From an uncultured Prevotella sp. (GTDB taxonomy: Bacteria > Bacteroidota > Bacteroidia > Bacteroidales > Bacteroidaceae), in assembly GCA_900317545.1 (NCBI GenBank), contig ONHE01000056.1, forward strand, positions 68,101 through 101,219: DNA of 33,119 bases, read 5' to 3'. The notes beneath the pieces were generated by a model, which was given only the letters and a program-made list of their open reading frames with translations, had not been told where the DNA came from and ran no database searches. Position numbers and translations under genes: made by a program. Positions 24,630-33,119 of this stretch are shown here, piece by piece. Position 1 is the first letter of the stretch, and each line of letters opens with the position of its first letter.

Positions 24630-25520
24630 ATGGAAAGATTAAGAAGAACAATGATGTTCATACCGGGCAATAATCCCAGTATGATGCAAGACGCATATAT
24701 CTATCACCCGGATTCGATCATGCTCGACCTGGAAGACTCCGTGACGATGGCAGAGAAGGATGCGGCACGTATGCTCGTGCACAATGCATTGAAGACGATA
24801 GACTATGGGACCATAGAGCGAGTGGTGCGCATCAATCCTTTGAACACTCCCTATGGGAAGAAAGACATCGAGGCTGTTGTCAAAGGCGGCGTGGATGTTA
24901 TCAGAATGCCGAAAACAGAGACTGCCGACGAGGTGCGGGAGGTGGAAGCAGAGATCGAACGCGTGGAGAAAGAGATCGGTTGTGAAGGCAGGACACTCAT
25001 CATGGCAGCTATTGAGAGTGCGCTGGGAATCGTAAATGCCTACGCCATTGCTACCGCGTCGAAGCGGATGATGGGCATTGCACTGGGCGCAGAAGACTAT
25101 AGCGCTAACTTGAAAACACAGCGTACCAAAGAAGGAACGGAGCTGCAACTGGCCCGCGAAACCATTGTGGTTGCAGCCAGAGCTGCCGGTATCGATGCCC
25201 TCGACACCGTTTTCTCCAACCTTAACGATATGGAGGCCTTCCGAAATGAAGTGGAACTGATTAAGCGCATGGGCTTCGACGGCAAGTCGATCATCAATCC
25301 GCGACAAATAGAGATCGTCAACGAGGTCTTTGCACCTAAAGAGAAGGATATTGAGAAAGCACGTACGATTCTCGCTGCTATCAAAGAAGCGGCAGAAAGA
25401 GGAAGCGGCGTGATCTCCGTAAACGGCAAAATGGTTGACCGCCCAGTGGTGATCAGGGCTCAACGAACTATCGACCTTGCCATCGCATCGGGAATTTTAA
25501 AGAAGGAGGACATACAATGA
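24630..25520 (+). CDS. citE: Citrate lyase beta subunit (citryl-CoA lyase)
   Basis: CitE cleaves citryl-S-ACP to oxaloacetate and acetyl-S-ACP. The 296-residue TIM-barrel protein shows MFIPGNNPSMM at the N-terminus, the metal/substrate-site segments MLDLEDSV and VVRINPLNTPYGKKD, AAIESALGIVNAYAIA, and GIALGAEDYSANLKTQRT. The closing GFDGKSIINPRQIEIVNEVF is the conserved HpcH/HpaI/CitE end block. It lies 32 nt after citD and overlaps citF by 4 bp. Confidence 0.96.
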   Translation: MERLRRTMMFIPGNNPSMMQDAYIYHPDSIMLDLEDSVTMAEKDAARMLVHNALKTIDYGTIERVVRINPLNTPYGKKDIEAVVKGGVDVIRMPKTETADEVREVEAEIERVEKEIGCEGRTLIMAAIESALGIVNAYAIATASKRMMGIALGAEDYSANLKTQRTKEGTELQLARETIVVAARAAGIDALDTVFSNLNDMEAFRNEVELIKRMGFDGKSIINPRQIEIVNEVFAPKEKDIEKARTILAAIKEAAERGSGVISVNGKMVDRPVVIRAQRTIDLAIASGILKKEDIQ

Positions 25521-27058
25521 ACAGCATAAAAGACAGAGCAGACCTTATTCAACAACAGGCTGCAAGACTTGGGAAAAAAGTATATAACGACGTTGCAACC
25601 GCAGCCAAGGAGACTGCGCCAAAGATGGAAATGCAGAAGTCGTGCTGCAAGTTAGTGACACTCGAAGAGGCTATCCGCCGTTCGGGCTTGAAGGATGGCA
25701 TGACCATTTCGTTCCATCATCACTTCCGGGCAGGTGATAAGGTCGTGAATCTTGTGGTCGACAAGTTGGCTGAAATGGGTTTCAAGGATCTCCATTTGGC
25801 TGCTTCCAGTCTACAGGATGTACACAAACCATTGATCGAACACATCAAAAACGGAGTGATAACAAATATTTCAACTTCTGGTCTGCGTGGTGATCTGGCA
25901 ACCGAAATATCCCACGGACTCATGAAAAACCCCGTGATCTTCCGCTCGCATGGCGGTCGAGGCAGTGCCATTAAGAATGGAGAGCTTCACATTGACGTCG
26001 CATTCTTGGGCGCGTCATCATCCGACCCGCTTGGAAATGCTTGTGGTTATTCGCGCTCGGATCATGCAAGATCTATCTGCGGATCATTGGGCTATGCGCT
26101 CCCCGATGCCAAGTACGCTGACAAAGTGGTCATTCTGACCGACGATCTGGTCTCTTATCCCAACACACCGAACTCCATTTCGGAAAGCGATGTGGACTTT
26201 GTGGTGGAAGTGGAATCTGTCGGCGACTCTTCCAAAATTGCTTCCGGAGCCATCCGCGACACCAAGAATCCGCGCGATATCCTGCTTGCCCAGACTGCTG
26301 CAAAGGTAATCATCAACAGCGGTTACTTCAAGGATGGCTTCTCTATACAGACAGGATCGGGTGGCGCATCACTCGCTGCCGTGAAGTATATACGTGAGAG
26401 CATGATCGAGCAGGGCATCACTTCGAGTTTTGCACTTGGCGGAATCACTGCCCACATGGTAAAGATGCATGAAGAAGGTCTTATCGGGCGCCTCATTGAT
26501 GTGCAGTCTTTCGACAAGGTCGCGGCAGAATCGCTCAAGAAAGATCCTATGCACAAGGAGGTGGCAGCTAACGAGTATGCTTCCGCCGATGAGCCTGGAT
26601 CAGCCTCTCACTATTTGGATATCGTAATCTTGTCAGCCCTGGAGGTGGACGTAAACTTCAATGTGAATGTGCTTGTGGGCAGCGACGGTATCATCCGCGG
26701 TGCCATTGGCGGGCATCCTGACACAGCTGCCGACTCGGCTCTGTCGATTATAGTTTGTCCGCTGCTGCGAGGCAGAATCCCCTGCGTGGTAGATCATGTG
26801 ACCACACTGATTACGCCCGGCTCTTCGGTAGACGTGATCGTAACCGAATATGGCATTGCCGTGAACCCACGTCGACCTGATATTGCCGACCGCTTAAAAC
26901 AGGCTGGCATGAACGTTGTGGATATTCATGCGCTAAAAGAGCAAGCCGACAAAATCATTGGAGAAGCTGCACCGCTGCCTTTCGGGGATAAAGTGGTTGG
27001 CGTCGTCATTAATCGAGACGGCTGCGTGATGGACGTTATCAGGAACATCGTGGATTAA
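25517..27058 (+). CDS. citF: Citrate lyase alpha subunit (citrate:acetyl-ACP transferase)
   Basis: CitF swaps the acetyl group on the carrier for citrate, forming citryl-ACP. The 513-residue protein has the usual length of the family. It contains the CoA-transferase-like SFHHHFRAGDKVVNLV, HGGRGSAIKNGELHIDVAFLGA, QTGSGGASLAAVKYI and the C-terminal GAIGGHPDTAADS ... VTEYGIAVNPRRPDIADRL blocks. The start ATG overlaps the citE stop (ATGA). Together with CitD and CitE it completes the lyase core. Confidence 0.97.
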   Translation: MNSIKDRADLIQQQAARLGKKVYNDVATAAKETAPKMEMQKSCCKLVTLEEAIRRSGLKDGMTISFHHHFRAGDKVVNLVVDKLAEMGFKDLHLAASSLQDVHKPLIEHIKNGVITNISTSGLRGDLATEISHGLMKNPVIFRSHGGRGSAIKNGELHIDVAFLGASSSDPLGNACGYSRSDHARSICGSLGYALPDAKYADKVVILTDDLVSYPNTPNSISESDVDFVVEVESVGDSSKIASGAIRDTKNPRDILLAQTAAKVIINSGYFKDGFSIQTGSGGASLAAVKYIRESMIEQGITSSFALGGITAHMVKMHEEGLIGRLIDVQSFDKVAAESLKKDPMHKEVAANEYASADEPGSASHYLDIVILSALEVDVNFNVNVLVGSDGIIRGAIGGHPDTAADSALSIIVCPLLRGRIPCVVDHVTTLITPGSSVDVIVTEYGIAVNPRRPDIADRLKQAGMNVVDIHALKEQADKIIGEAAPLPFGDKVVGVVINRDGCVMDVIRNIVD

Positions 27059-27073
27059 TTCGCGGGGTTCTCA

Positions 27074-27113
27074 CACCCTTTAAACCTGCTAATATATAGC
27101 ATGCATAAGGGTG
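27074..27113. repeat. Inverted repeat between citF and citX
   Basis: CACCCTT (27074-27080) pairs with AAGGGTG (27107-27113), and inside it GCTA-ATATA-TAGC (27088-27100) forms a second stem. It occupies the 95-bp gap in an otherwise tight operon and may reduce expression of the maturation genes that follow. Confidence 0.55.
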
Positions 27114-27153
27114 AAACCTATATTGACACAATGATCACAGACTATTATCCAAG

Positions 27154-27672
27154 GTGAGAACGACAGGGATTACGCTTGACGAACTCCTGCAAAGCCGTGA
27201 AAAAAGGTGGATGAGGCAGCAGGAACTCATCCAAAAACATCCTGAAGCAACGTTGGTTTGCCTCACGGTTATCATGCCGGGGCCGGTCAAGCGTAACGCC
27301 CAGTCGCTGACGGTTGCCCATGCCGCAGTGGACGCGTTGCAGCAATATTTTGCCGGAAACATCGTTAACATAACAACCCACGACTTAGAAACAGGCTACG
27401 AAGCATACATGCTCACAAGCCTCGGACTGGTCGAAGCCAAGCGGAAAGCCTGTCAAATAGAAGACACTCACCCGCTTGGGCGGTTGTTTGACGTTGATGT
27501 CATTGACAAGGACGTGCATCCTTTGTCCCGGTCACTCATCGGGGAGTCTCCCCGAAAGTGTCTGCTCTGTGACCATGAAGCCCGCTATTGCATGCGCAAT
27601 CACAGTCACACGCAGGACGAATTGCACCGTAAGATTGCGGAAATGATTGATGCTTATGTGCGGAGAGTTTGA
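27154..27672 (+). CDS. citX: Apo-citrate lyase phosphoribosyl-dephospho-CoA transferase
   Basis: CitX attaches the prosthetic group to CitD. The 172-residue protein has the nucleotidyltransferase-like GRLFDVDV (D113, D115) after THPL, and PRKCLLCDHEA with C136, C139 and C146. PGPVKRNAQ near the start matches the family's PGPIKDS. It begins with GTG at 27154: an in-frame TGA at 27124-27126 and no ATG between exclude a longer start. The weak start and the hairpin before it suggest lower expression than the lyase subunits. The end overlaps the next gene. Confidence 0.92.
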   Translation: MRTTGITLDELLQSREKRWMRQQELIQKHPEATLVCLTVIMPGPVKRNAQSLTVAHAAVDALQQYFAGNIVNITTHDLETGYEAYMLTSLGLVEAKRKACQIEDTHPLGRLFDVDVIDKDVHPLSRSLIGESPRKCLLCDHEARYCMRNHSHTQDELHRKIAEMIDAYVRRV

Positions 27673-29479
27673 AATCAGAGAGCTGCCGCTCATGCTGAAG
27701 TCTGTCCATGACAAAGTTGAAGCTTTCCTAAAAGCTAACGGACTGCGCATGGAAAAGGTGGATGAGTATGCAGCCGTCTATGCCCTCGGCGAGGAAGAGA
27801 TTCTTGCCGGCGGCGGTTTGGCAGGCGACACCATCAAGTGCGTGGCTGTCTGCGATGCATTGCGTGGTTCGGGCATGGGTGCGAAACTGATCTCCTATCT
27901 CGTGTGCAAGGCTGCTGCAAAAGGACATTCCAGCGTGAAAGTATTTACCAAACCCGACAATCAGTCCATCTTCACGAGTCTTGGCTTCAAAGCGCTCGCT
28001 GCTTCTCCTCATGCCGTATTTATGGAAAATGGCAGTGAGCTTGATGACTATTGCAGGCAATTGAGAGTGCTTCGAAGAGAGGGAACGTGCGGCATCATCG
28101 TCATGAACGCCAATCCGTTTACGAAAGGACACCGCTATGTAGTCGAACAATCTGCCAAGCGTGTGGACCATCTCTATGTGATGGTGGTGCGGGAAGATCA
28201 ATCGCGTTTCTCATACGAAGAGCGACGGGCTATGGTGACCTATGGATGCAGCGACCTGAAAAATGTTACCGTTTGTGACGGAAGTCGTTACGCGGTATCC
28301 GCGGACACTTTCCCAACTTATTTTCTCAAGCGTATAGATGACGCTACTGATGAACAAATCATTCTCGACTTGAACCTCTTTGCCCGTCATCTCGCCCCTG
28401 CGCTTGGCGCAAGTGTACGTTTCGTCGGCAGCGAACCCATAGACGAACTTACGCGCAGATACAATCAGCTCATGCAGGAGATGCTCCCCGAGCAAGGAAT
28501 AGCTGTCGTCGAGATCGAACGGCTGCGACTTCCATCTTTGGAAAAAGATACATTCGGGTCGGCCAGAAGCCCTCTGCAGGTTATGGGGCAACACGTTCCG
28601 GCCCTGCCGGAATCTGACGGCGATGAGGTCGTGAGCGCAAGCAGAGTCCGGCAATACGTGGATGCGAGACGCTTTCTTGCCGCTGCATCCATCGCCTATC
28701 CTACCACCATACCATTTATCATAGCAGAATTAGCAACCGAAGCATTGCATGACGAAATAGATACGACCCCCAAACCGGGGTTGGTGGACAAGGCTGACAA
28801 TGGTGCGCACGACGATATGGACTATCCCATGATGTATAGGAGCATCCGGGCTCTGCGCCCTTATTTTGTGCGATTGGCACGATGCGGATTCCAGTCTGCG
28901 TTGCCCTCTTTCGGCGAAATCAATGCGATCGGTCTTGAAGCAGAACAAGCTATGTTTCATTCCACGCACGGAGTCAACACCTACAAGGGTGCTCTTTTTT
29001 CCATGGGACTGGCCATTGTGGCTGCCGCGCATACCTATTTTAATACGCAGACCATCGAACACGATGCGCTCCGACGCGATATCGCCGCCCTGGCCGTGCA
29101 GTTTCCGGTTGCCAAAGGGACCCACGGAGAGGAGGTCTTGGCGTGCCATCAAGTGGCGGGGGCACGCGCCTGCGCCTGTGAAGCCTATCCGAAGCTGTTT
29201 GAGGTGTGGCTTCCCTTCTTTGCGAGCCATTTCTCCGATCCCTACTGTTTCCACAAAACACTGCTGCTCATCATGTCGACGCTCGACGATACCAACCTCT
29301 TCTATCGTGGCGGAGCACAGGCGGTTGAGCGGATCCGGGCGCGTTCTGCCGCGCTGCTGGACGATTTTTCGATAGAGGGTCTGGAGCAGTTCAACCGGCA
29401 GATGATAAGTGACCATCTGTCGCCAGGAGGCAGTGCGGACATGCTGTCACTCACATCCTTTATCCATAGCCTACATTAA
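27650..29479 (+). CDS. citC-citG: CitC-CitG fusion: citrate lyase ligase / triphosphoribosyl-dephospho-CoA synthase
   Basis: This 609-residue protein joins two enzymes usually encoded separately. Residues 1-345 are CitC, which acetylates the lyase's thiol cofactor with acetate and ATP: a GNAT-like domain (LRGSGMGAKLISYL at 71-84), the nucleotidyltransferase motif NANPFTKGH (153-161) and ASRVR (330-334). Residues about 355-609 are CitG, which makes 2'-(5''-triphosphoribosyl)-3'-dephospho-CoA: TPKPGLVD (373-380), NGAHDDMDY, GVNTYKGALFSMG, LDDTNLFYRGG and GGSADMLSLTSFIHSL. No stop or frameshift separates them. The start is ATG 27650 or 27656, overlapping citX by about 20 bp. Fusions known to me join CitX with CitG (as in Haemophilus); this pairing is less familiar. 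Confidence 0.93.
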   Translation: MLMCGEFEIRELPLMLKSVHDKVEAFLKANGLRMEKVDEYAAVYALGEEEILAGGGLAGDTIKCVAVCDALRGSGMGAKLISYLVCKAAAKGHSSVKVFTKPDNQSIFTSLGFKALAASPHAVFMENGSELDDYCRQLRVLRREGTCGIIVMNANPFTKGHRYVVEQSAKRVDHLYVMVVREDQSRFSYEERRAMVTYGCSDLKNVTVCDGSRYAVSADTFPTYFLKRIDDATDEQIILDLNLFARHLAPALGASVRFVGSEPIDELTRRYNQLMQEMLPEQGIAVVEIERLRLPSLEKDTFGSARSPLQVMGQHVPALPESDGDEVVSASRVRQYVDARRFLAAASIAYPTTIPFIIAELATEALHDEIDTTPKPGLVDKADNGAHDDMDYPMMYRSIRALRPYFVRLARCGFQSALPSFGEINAIGLEAEQAMFHSTHGVNTYKGALFSMGLAIVAAAHTYFNTQTIEHDALRRDIAALAVQFPVAKGTHGEEVLACHQVAGARACACEAYPKLFEVWLPFFASHFSDPYCFHKTLLLIMSTLDDTNLFYRGGAQAVERIRARSAALLDDFSIEGLEQFNRQMISDHLSPGGSADMLSLTSFIHSLH

Positions 29480-29517
29480 TTATCACCTAAACCAATATTA
29501 CCTTTAAACAATTTAGT

Positions 29518-31767
29518 ATGATTGAATTAACGAAGCAGGGAGTATATCTCCTCGACGGCAAAGAGATTACCACGAAAACCGATGGTATGCCTTTGCCTGA
29601 AGAAGCAAGAGAAAACACAATTACGTATGGCATCCTGCGCTCGCACGACGTAAGCGGCGGCAAAAACAACAAGATGCGCATCAAGTTTGACGCCATGATG
29701 TCGCATGACATCACTTATGTGGGTATCATTCAGACGGCCCGTGCCAGTGGCTTGGAGCGTTTCCCGCTGCCCTATGCCATGACCAATTGCCACAACTCCT
29801 TGTGTGCCGTGGGCGGCACAATCAATGAGGACGACCACATCTTCGGTCTTTCAGCTGCCAAGAAATACGGCGGTATCTATGTCCCGACCAATCTTGCCGT
29901 CATCCACCAGTATGCCCGTGAGGCTATGGTAAAGTGCGGCAACATGATTCTCGGGTCTGACAGCCATACCCGATACGGATCTTTGGGCAACATGGGCGTA
30001 GGCGAAGGCGGTGGCGAGCTCGTGAAGCAGCTGCTTGAAAACACGTGGGATATCAACGCCCCGGAAGTGGTGCTCGTGTGGCTCGAGGGCAAGCCCCGCA
30101 AGGGTATCGGCCCTCACGACGTGGCCATCTCACTGGTCAAGGCCGTATTCGAGAGTGGTTTCGTCAAAAACAAAGTGTTGGAGTTTGCCGGTCCCGGTGT
30201 TGCTCATCTCCCCATCGATTTCCGCAACGGCATCGATATCATGACCACCGAGACCACCTGTCTGAGTTCCATCTGGATCACAGATGACGTGGTAAAGAAG
30301 CACTACGAGCAACATCGCCGTCCGCAGGACTTTAAAGTACTGCAGCCCGGTAAGGTGGCTTATTATGACGCCATGATCCGGATCGACCTCGACAAGCAGG
30401 AGTCGATGATCGCACTGCCTTATCATCCCTCCAACGCATTCACGATCCACGAGCTGCAGGCCAATCCCGTGGAGATTCTGCGCCGCGTGGAGGAAGACAC
30501 GAAGAAGCGCTTCGGCGACAAGGTAGAGGTGAATCTCGTGGAGAAGGTGATTGACGGCAAGCTGCATGCTGACCAAGGAATCATCGCCGGATGCTCCGGT
30601 GGCACCTACGACAACCTCAGTGAGGCCGCTGCCATACTGAAAGACAAGTCTATCGGCAACGACTATTTCACCATGTCGGCCTATCCCCAGTCGGTACCGG
30701 TCTATATGTCAGTCACCCGTCATAAGATCGCAGAGGAACTGCTGCAGGCAGGTGTCGTGATCAAACCTGCATTCTGCGGACCGTGCTTCGGTGCGGGCGA
30801 TGTACCCGCCAACAACGGTCTGAGCATCCGCCACACCACCCGCAACTTCCCCAATCGTGAAGGCTCCAAGCCCGGACAGGGCCAGATCTCGCTTGTTGCC
30901 CTGATGGATGCGCGCTCCATAGCAGCCACTGCAGCCAACGGCGGCATCATCACCGCAGCTACAGACATTGATTACAACGATCAGCATGAAGGCTACGACT
31001 ACGATGCCAAGATCTATGAGCACCGTGTCTACAACGGCTATGGCAAGGCCGACCCAACCCAGGAATTGCGCTACGGACCCAACATCAAAGACTGGCCCAA
31101 GATGTATGCCATGCAGGAGAACATGCTCTTGGAGTTGGCGGCCGTCATCCATGATCCCGTGACCACGACCGACGAGCTGATCCCTTCAGGTGAGACTTCG
31201 AGCTACCGGTCCAATCCGCTCAAGCTGTCAGAGTTTGCCCTTTCCCGTCGCGTGCCTGAATATGTGGGCATCAGCAAGCGCATCCAGCAGGAAGATCTGG
31301 CACGCCGGAGCGGTCAGACACCGCAGCACGTGGCCGAAGCACTGGCCAAGGTGGGCGCATCGGCAGCTGACACCTCGTTCGGGTCATGCGTGTTTGCCAA
31401 CCGTCCGGGCGACGGCTCGGCACGCGAACAGGCGGCTTCCTGCCAGAAAGTGCTGGGCGGCGATGCCAATATCTGTTTTGAGTATGCCACCAAGCGCTAT
31501 CGCAGCAACTGCATCAACTGGGGCATTGTGCCCTTCACGCTCGATGCCGATGCCAAGTTCGACTATGCTCCCGGTGACATGGTGTTCGTACCTGGCATCC
31601 GCGAGGCCATCCTCTCAGGTAAGGAGGAGGTCAATGCCAAGGTGATCACAGCCAACGGCGTGAGCGACTTGCATCTCAATTTCACCAATCTGACTGCTGA
31701 TGAGCGCCAGATCCTCGCCGAGGGATGCCTGATGAATTATTATGCTGCACAACATAAGAAACAATAA
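29518..31767 (+). CDS. acnA: Aconitate hydratase (aconitase)
   Basis: The enzyme interconverts citrate and isocitrate through a [4Fe-4S] cluster. The 749-residue protein has the mitochondrial-like length. Three cluster cysteines are seen, C359 (GCSGGTYDN), C420 and C423 (FCGPCFG), together with GSDSHTRYGSLGNMGVGEGGGE. The C-terminal swivel domain carries GDGSAREQAAS, whose arginine binds substrate. It begins 38 nt after the citC-citG stop, so it is probably in the same operon, putting citrate isomerisation beside citrate cleavage. The gene symbol is used by role; assignment to the AcnA or AcnB branch was not tested. Confidence 0.93.
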   Translation: MIELTKQGVYLLDGKEITTKTDGMPLPEEARENTITYGILRSHDVSGGKNNKMRIKFDAMMSHDITYVGIIQTARASGLERFPLPYAMTNCHNSLCAVGGTINEDDHIFGLSAAKKYGGIYVPTNLAVIHQYAREAMVKCGNMILGSDSHTRYGSLGNMGVGEGGGELVKQLLENTWDINAPEVVLVWLEGKPRKGIGPHDVAISLVKAVFESGFVKNKVLEFAGPGVAHLPIDFRNGIDIMTTETTCLSSIWITDDVVKKHYEQHRRPQDFKVLQPGKVAYYDAMIRIDLDKQESMIALPYHPSNAFTIHELQANPVEILRRVEEDTKKRFGDKVEVNLVEKVIDGKLHADQGIIAGCSGGTYDNLSEAAAILKDKSIGNDYFTMSAYPQSVPVYMSVTRHKIAEELLQAGVVIKPAFCGPCFGAGDVPANNGLSIRHTTRNFPNREGSKPGQGQISLVALMDARSIAATAANGGIITAATDIDYNDQHEGYDYDAKIYEHRVYNGYGKADPTQELRYGPNIKDWPKMYAMQENMLLELAAVIHDPVTTTDELIPSGETSSYRSNPLKLSEFALSRRVPEYVGISKRIQQEDLARRSGQTPQHVAEALAKVGASAADTSFGSCVFANRPGDGSAREQAASCQKVLGGDANICFEYATKRYRSNCINWGIVPFTLDADAKFDYAPGDMVFVPGIREAILSGKEEVNAKVITANGVSDLHLNFTNLTADERQILAEGCLMNYYAAQHKKQ

Positions 31768-31873
31768 GCACTCCGTGAAGCGCAGTGACCGGGCTGCATG
31801 AGCAGAACGGTCGCTGCGCCAAACACTGAAACCGAAAAACGATCCAATTATTTATTACATAAACAAGTCTGAC

Positions 31874-33085
31874 ATGGAAAAAATCAAAATGACCACTCCG
31901 CTCGTAGAGATGGATGGCGACGAGATGACAAGAATCTTGTGGAAAATGATCAAGGAAGAGCTTATCCTCCCGTTTGTTGAACTTAAAACGGAGTATTATG
32001 ACTTGGGATTGGTCAAGCGCGACGAGACTAATGACCGGATTACTGTTGAAGCAGCCGAAGCCTGCAAGAAGTATGGCGTAGGCGTGAAGTGCGCCACCAT
32101 CACGCCAAACGCACAGCGCATGGAGGAGTATAAGCTGCACGAGATGTGGAAGAGTCCGAATGGGACGATCCGTTCCATACTCGACGGCACCGTCTTCCGT
32201 GCTCCGATCACCATTCCTTCCATCCGTCCGGCCGTGAAATATTGGGAAAAGCCCATCACCATTGCGCGTCATGCCTACGGCGATGTCTACAAGGGCGTGG
32301 AGATTCGGGTCAACGAGCCGGGTGTGGCCAAACTCGTCTTCGAAGGCCAGAGCGGAAAAGTGGAAGAAGTGAAGATTCATGAGTTCAAGGGCGAAGGCGT
32401 GCTCCAGGCCATGCACAACGTCGACAAGTCGATCCGGTCGTTTGCTCATTCATGCTTCAAGTTTGCGCTCGACACCAACCAGGATCTGTGGTTCTCGACC
32501 AAAGACACCATTTCGAAGAAGTATGATGCCCAGTTCCGGGAAATCTTCAACGAAGTGTACGAGAACGAATATAAGGCAGAATTCGAGAAAAAAGGCCTCG
32601 TATATTTCTACACACTCATTGACGACGCTGTCGCTCGTGTCATCCGCAGCAAGGGCGGATTCATCTGGGCGTGCAAGAACTATGACGGTGATGTCATGAG
32701 CGACATGATTTCCACGGCCTTCGGATCGCTTGCCATGATGACCAGCGTGCTTGTCAGTCCGGACGGAAACTATGAGTTTGAGGCTGCCCACGGCACCGTG
32801 ACCCGTCACTATTACAATTATCTGAAAGGTCAGGAAACATCCACCAACCCCATGGCCACCATCTTCGCATGGTCAGGGGCACTGCGCAAGCGCGGTGAGA
32901 TGGACCAGCTGCCTGAGCTCGTCAACTTTGGCAACCAGCTCGAAGCTGCCTGCTTCGACACGCTCAATGAGGGCATCGTCACAAAGGATCTCGTCAACCT
33001 GATGGAGGGCATCACGCCTCGCCAGGTCAACTCTTCGGAATTCATCCAGGCCATCCGTGAGCGTCTGGCCAAGCGGTTAGGCTGA
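31874..33085 (+). CDS. icd: NADP-dependent isocitrate dehydrogenase (eukaryotic-like type)
   Basis: The enzyme interconverts isocitrate and 2-oxoglutarate plus CO2 using NADP(H). The 403-residue protein is of the type II homodimeric class like mammalian IDH1, with VEMDGDEMTRILW at the start, CATITPNAQRM, KSPNGTIRSILDGTVFR, KNYDGDVMSDM and FEAAHGTVTRHYYNYLKG. The Arg-His in TVTRHY is the NADP-selective pair of this class. STNPMATIFAW follows. It lies 106 nt after aconitase with no clear terminator between, so cotranscription is likely. The window ends 34 nt after its stop. Confidence 0.96.
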   Translation: MEKIKMTTPLVEMDGDEMTRILWKMIKEELILPFVELKTEYYDLGLVKRDETNDRITVEAAEACKKYGVGVKCATITPNAQRMEEYKLHEMWKSPNGTIRSILDGTVFRAPITIPSIRPAVKYWEKPITIARHAYGDVYKGVEIRVNEPGVAKLVFEGQSGKVEEVKIHEFKGEGVLQAMHNVDKSIRSFAHSCFKFALDTNQDLWFSTKDTISKKYDAQFREIFNEVYENEYKAEFEKKGLVYFYTLIDDAVARVIRSKGGFIWACKNYDGDVMSDMISTAFGSLAMMTSVLVSPDGNYEFEAAHGTVTRHYYNYLKGQETSTNPMATIFAWSGALRKRGEMDQLPELVNFGNQLEAACFDTLNEGIVTKDLVNLMEGITPRQVNSSEFIQAIRERLAKRLG

Positions 33086-33119
33086 TAATCCTTTCCCGCA
33101 ATCCATTCCGGCAACGGTC

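Noticed and set aside
1-33119. Prophage, insertion sequence, tRNA or rRNA genes
   Set aside because: No transposase, integrase, phage structural protein, cloverleaf or rRNA-like segment was recognised by reading either strand.

Overview
The window looks like a chromosomal segment of a Bacteroidota bacterium, most likely a Bacteroidales/Prevotellaceae member of moderate GC content. The evidence is the protein families (Bacteroidota-type short phosphatidylserine decarboxylase, DUF4834, a lipoprotein serpin, a Cbp1-like coiled-coil lipoprotein, BirA without a repressor domain). In addition, several genes are preceded by the Bacteroidota promoter pattern TTG - about 19-20 nt - TAnnTTTG and lack strong Shine-Dalgarno sites. 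The species cannot be fixed from sequence reading alone.

Layout. 1-1708 (minus): 5' part of a secreted two-domain carbohydrate enzyme, an alginate-lyase-like domain fused to a GH88 unsaturated glucuronyl hydrolase, running off the left edge. 1952-3755 (minus): AI-2E-family membrane protein and thymidine kinase. 3901-7223 (plus): rsmI, a coiled-coil lipoprotein and a lipoprotein serpin. 7411-7866 (minus): tadA. 7959-14637 (minus): a nitrous oxide reduction cluster read as Crp/Fnr regulator - nosZ (clade II type) - membrane protein - nosL - nosD - nosF - nosY. 14953-17178 (plus): yraN, birA, a striking pyrimidine-rich tandem repeat, then pyrH. 17179-17650: a noncoding stretch with several large inverted repeats. 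17651-19328 (minus): psd - pssA - DUF4834, making phosphatidylethanolamine. 19447-23580 (plus): dnaE and trxA. 23581-24318: a long noncoding region. 24319-33085 (plus): citD-citE-citF-citX-[citC::citG fusion]-aconitase-NADP isocitrate dehydrogenase.

How the genes work together. The nos genes supply the catalytic enzyme and the copper/ABC maturation factors for reducing N2O to N2, but no cytochrome or NosR-type electron donor is present in the window. The last 9 kb holds a complete citrate lyase with all of its cofactor machinery. Two of the cofactor enzymes, CitC and CitG, are joined in one polypeptide, and the genes for aconitase and isocitrate dehydrogenase follow in the same direction. This puts citrate cleavage and the citrate/2-oxoglutarate interconversion in one probable transcription unit; no citrate transporter or citrate synthase is seen before the window ends 34 nt after icd.

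The points most worth a second look are the citrate hub with its CitC-CitG fusion, the tandem repeat with G-quadruplex potential just before the essential pyrH gene, the lyase-GH88 fusion, the apparently leaderless divergent tdk/rsmI pair, and the structured noncoding regions.
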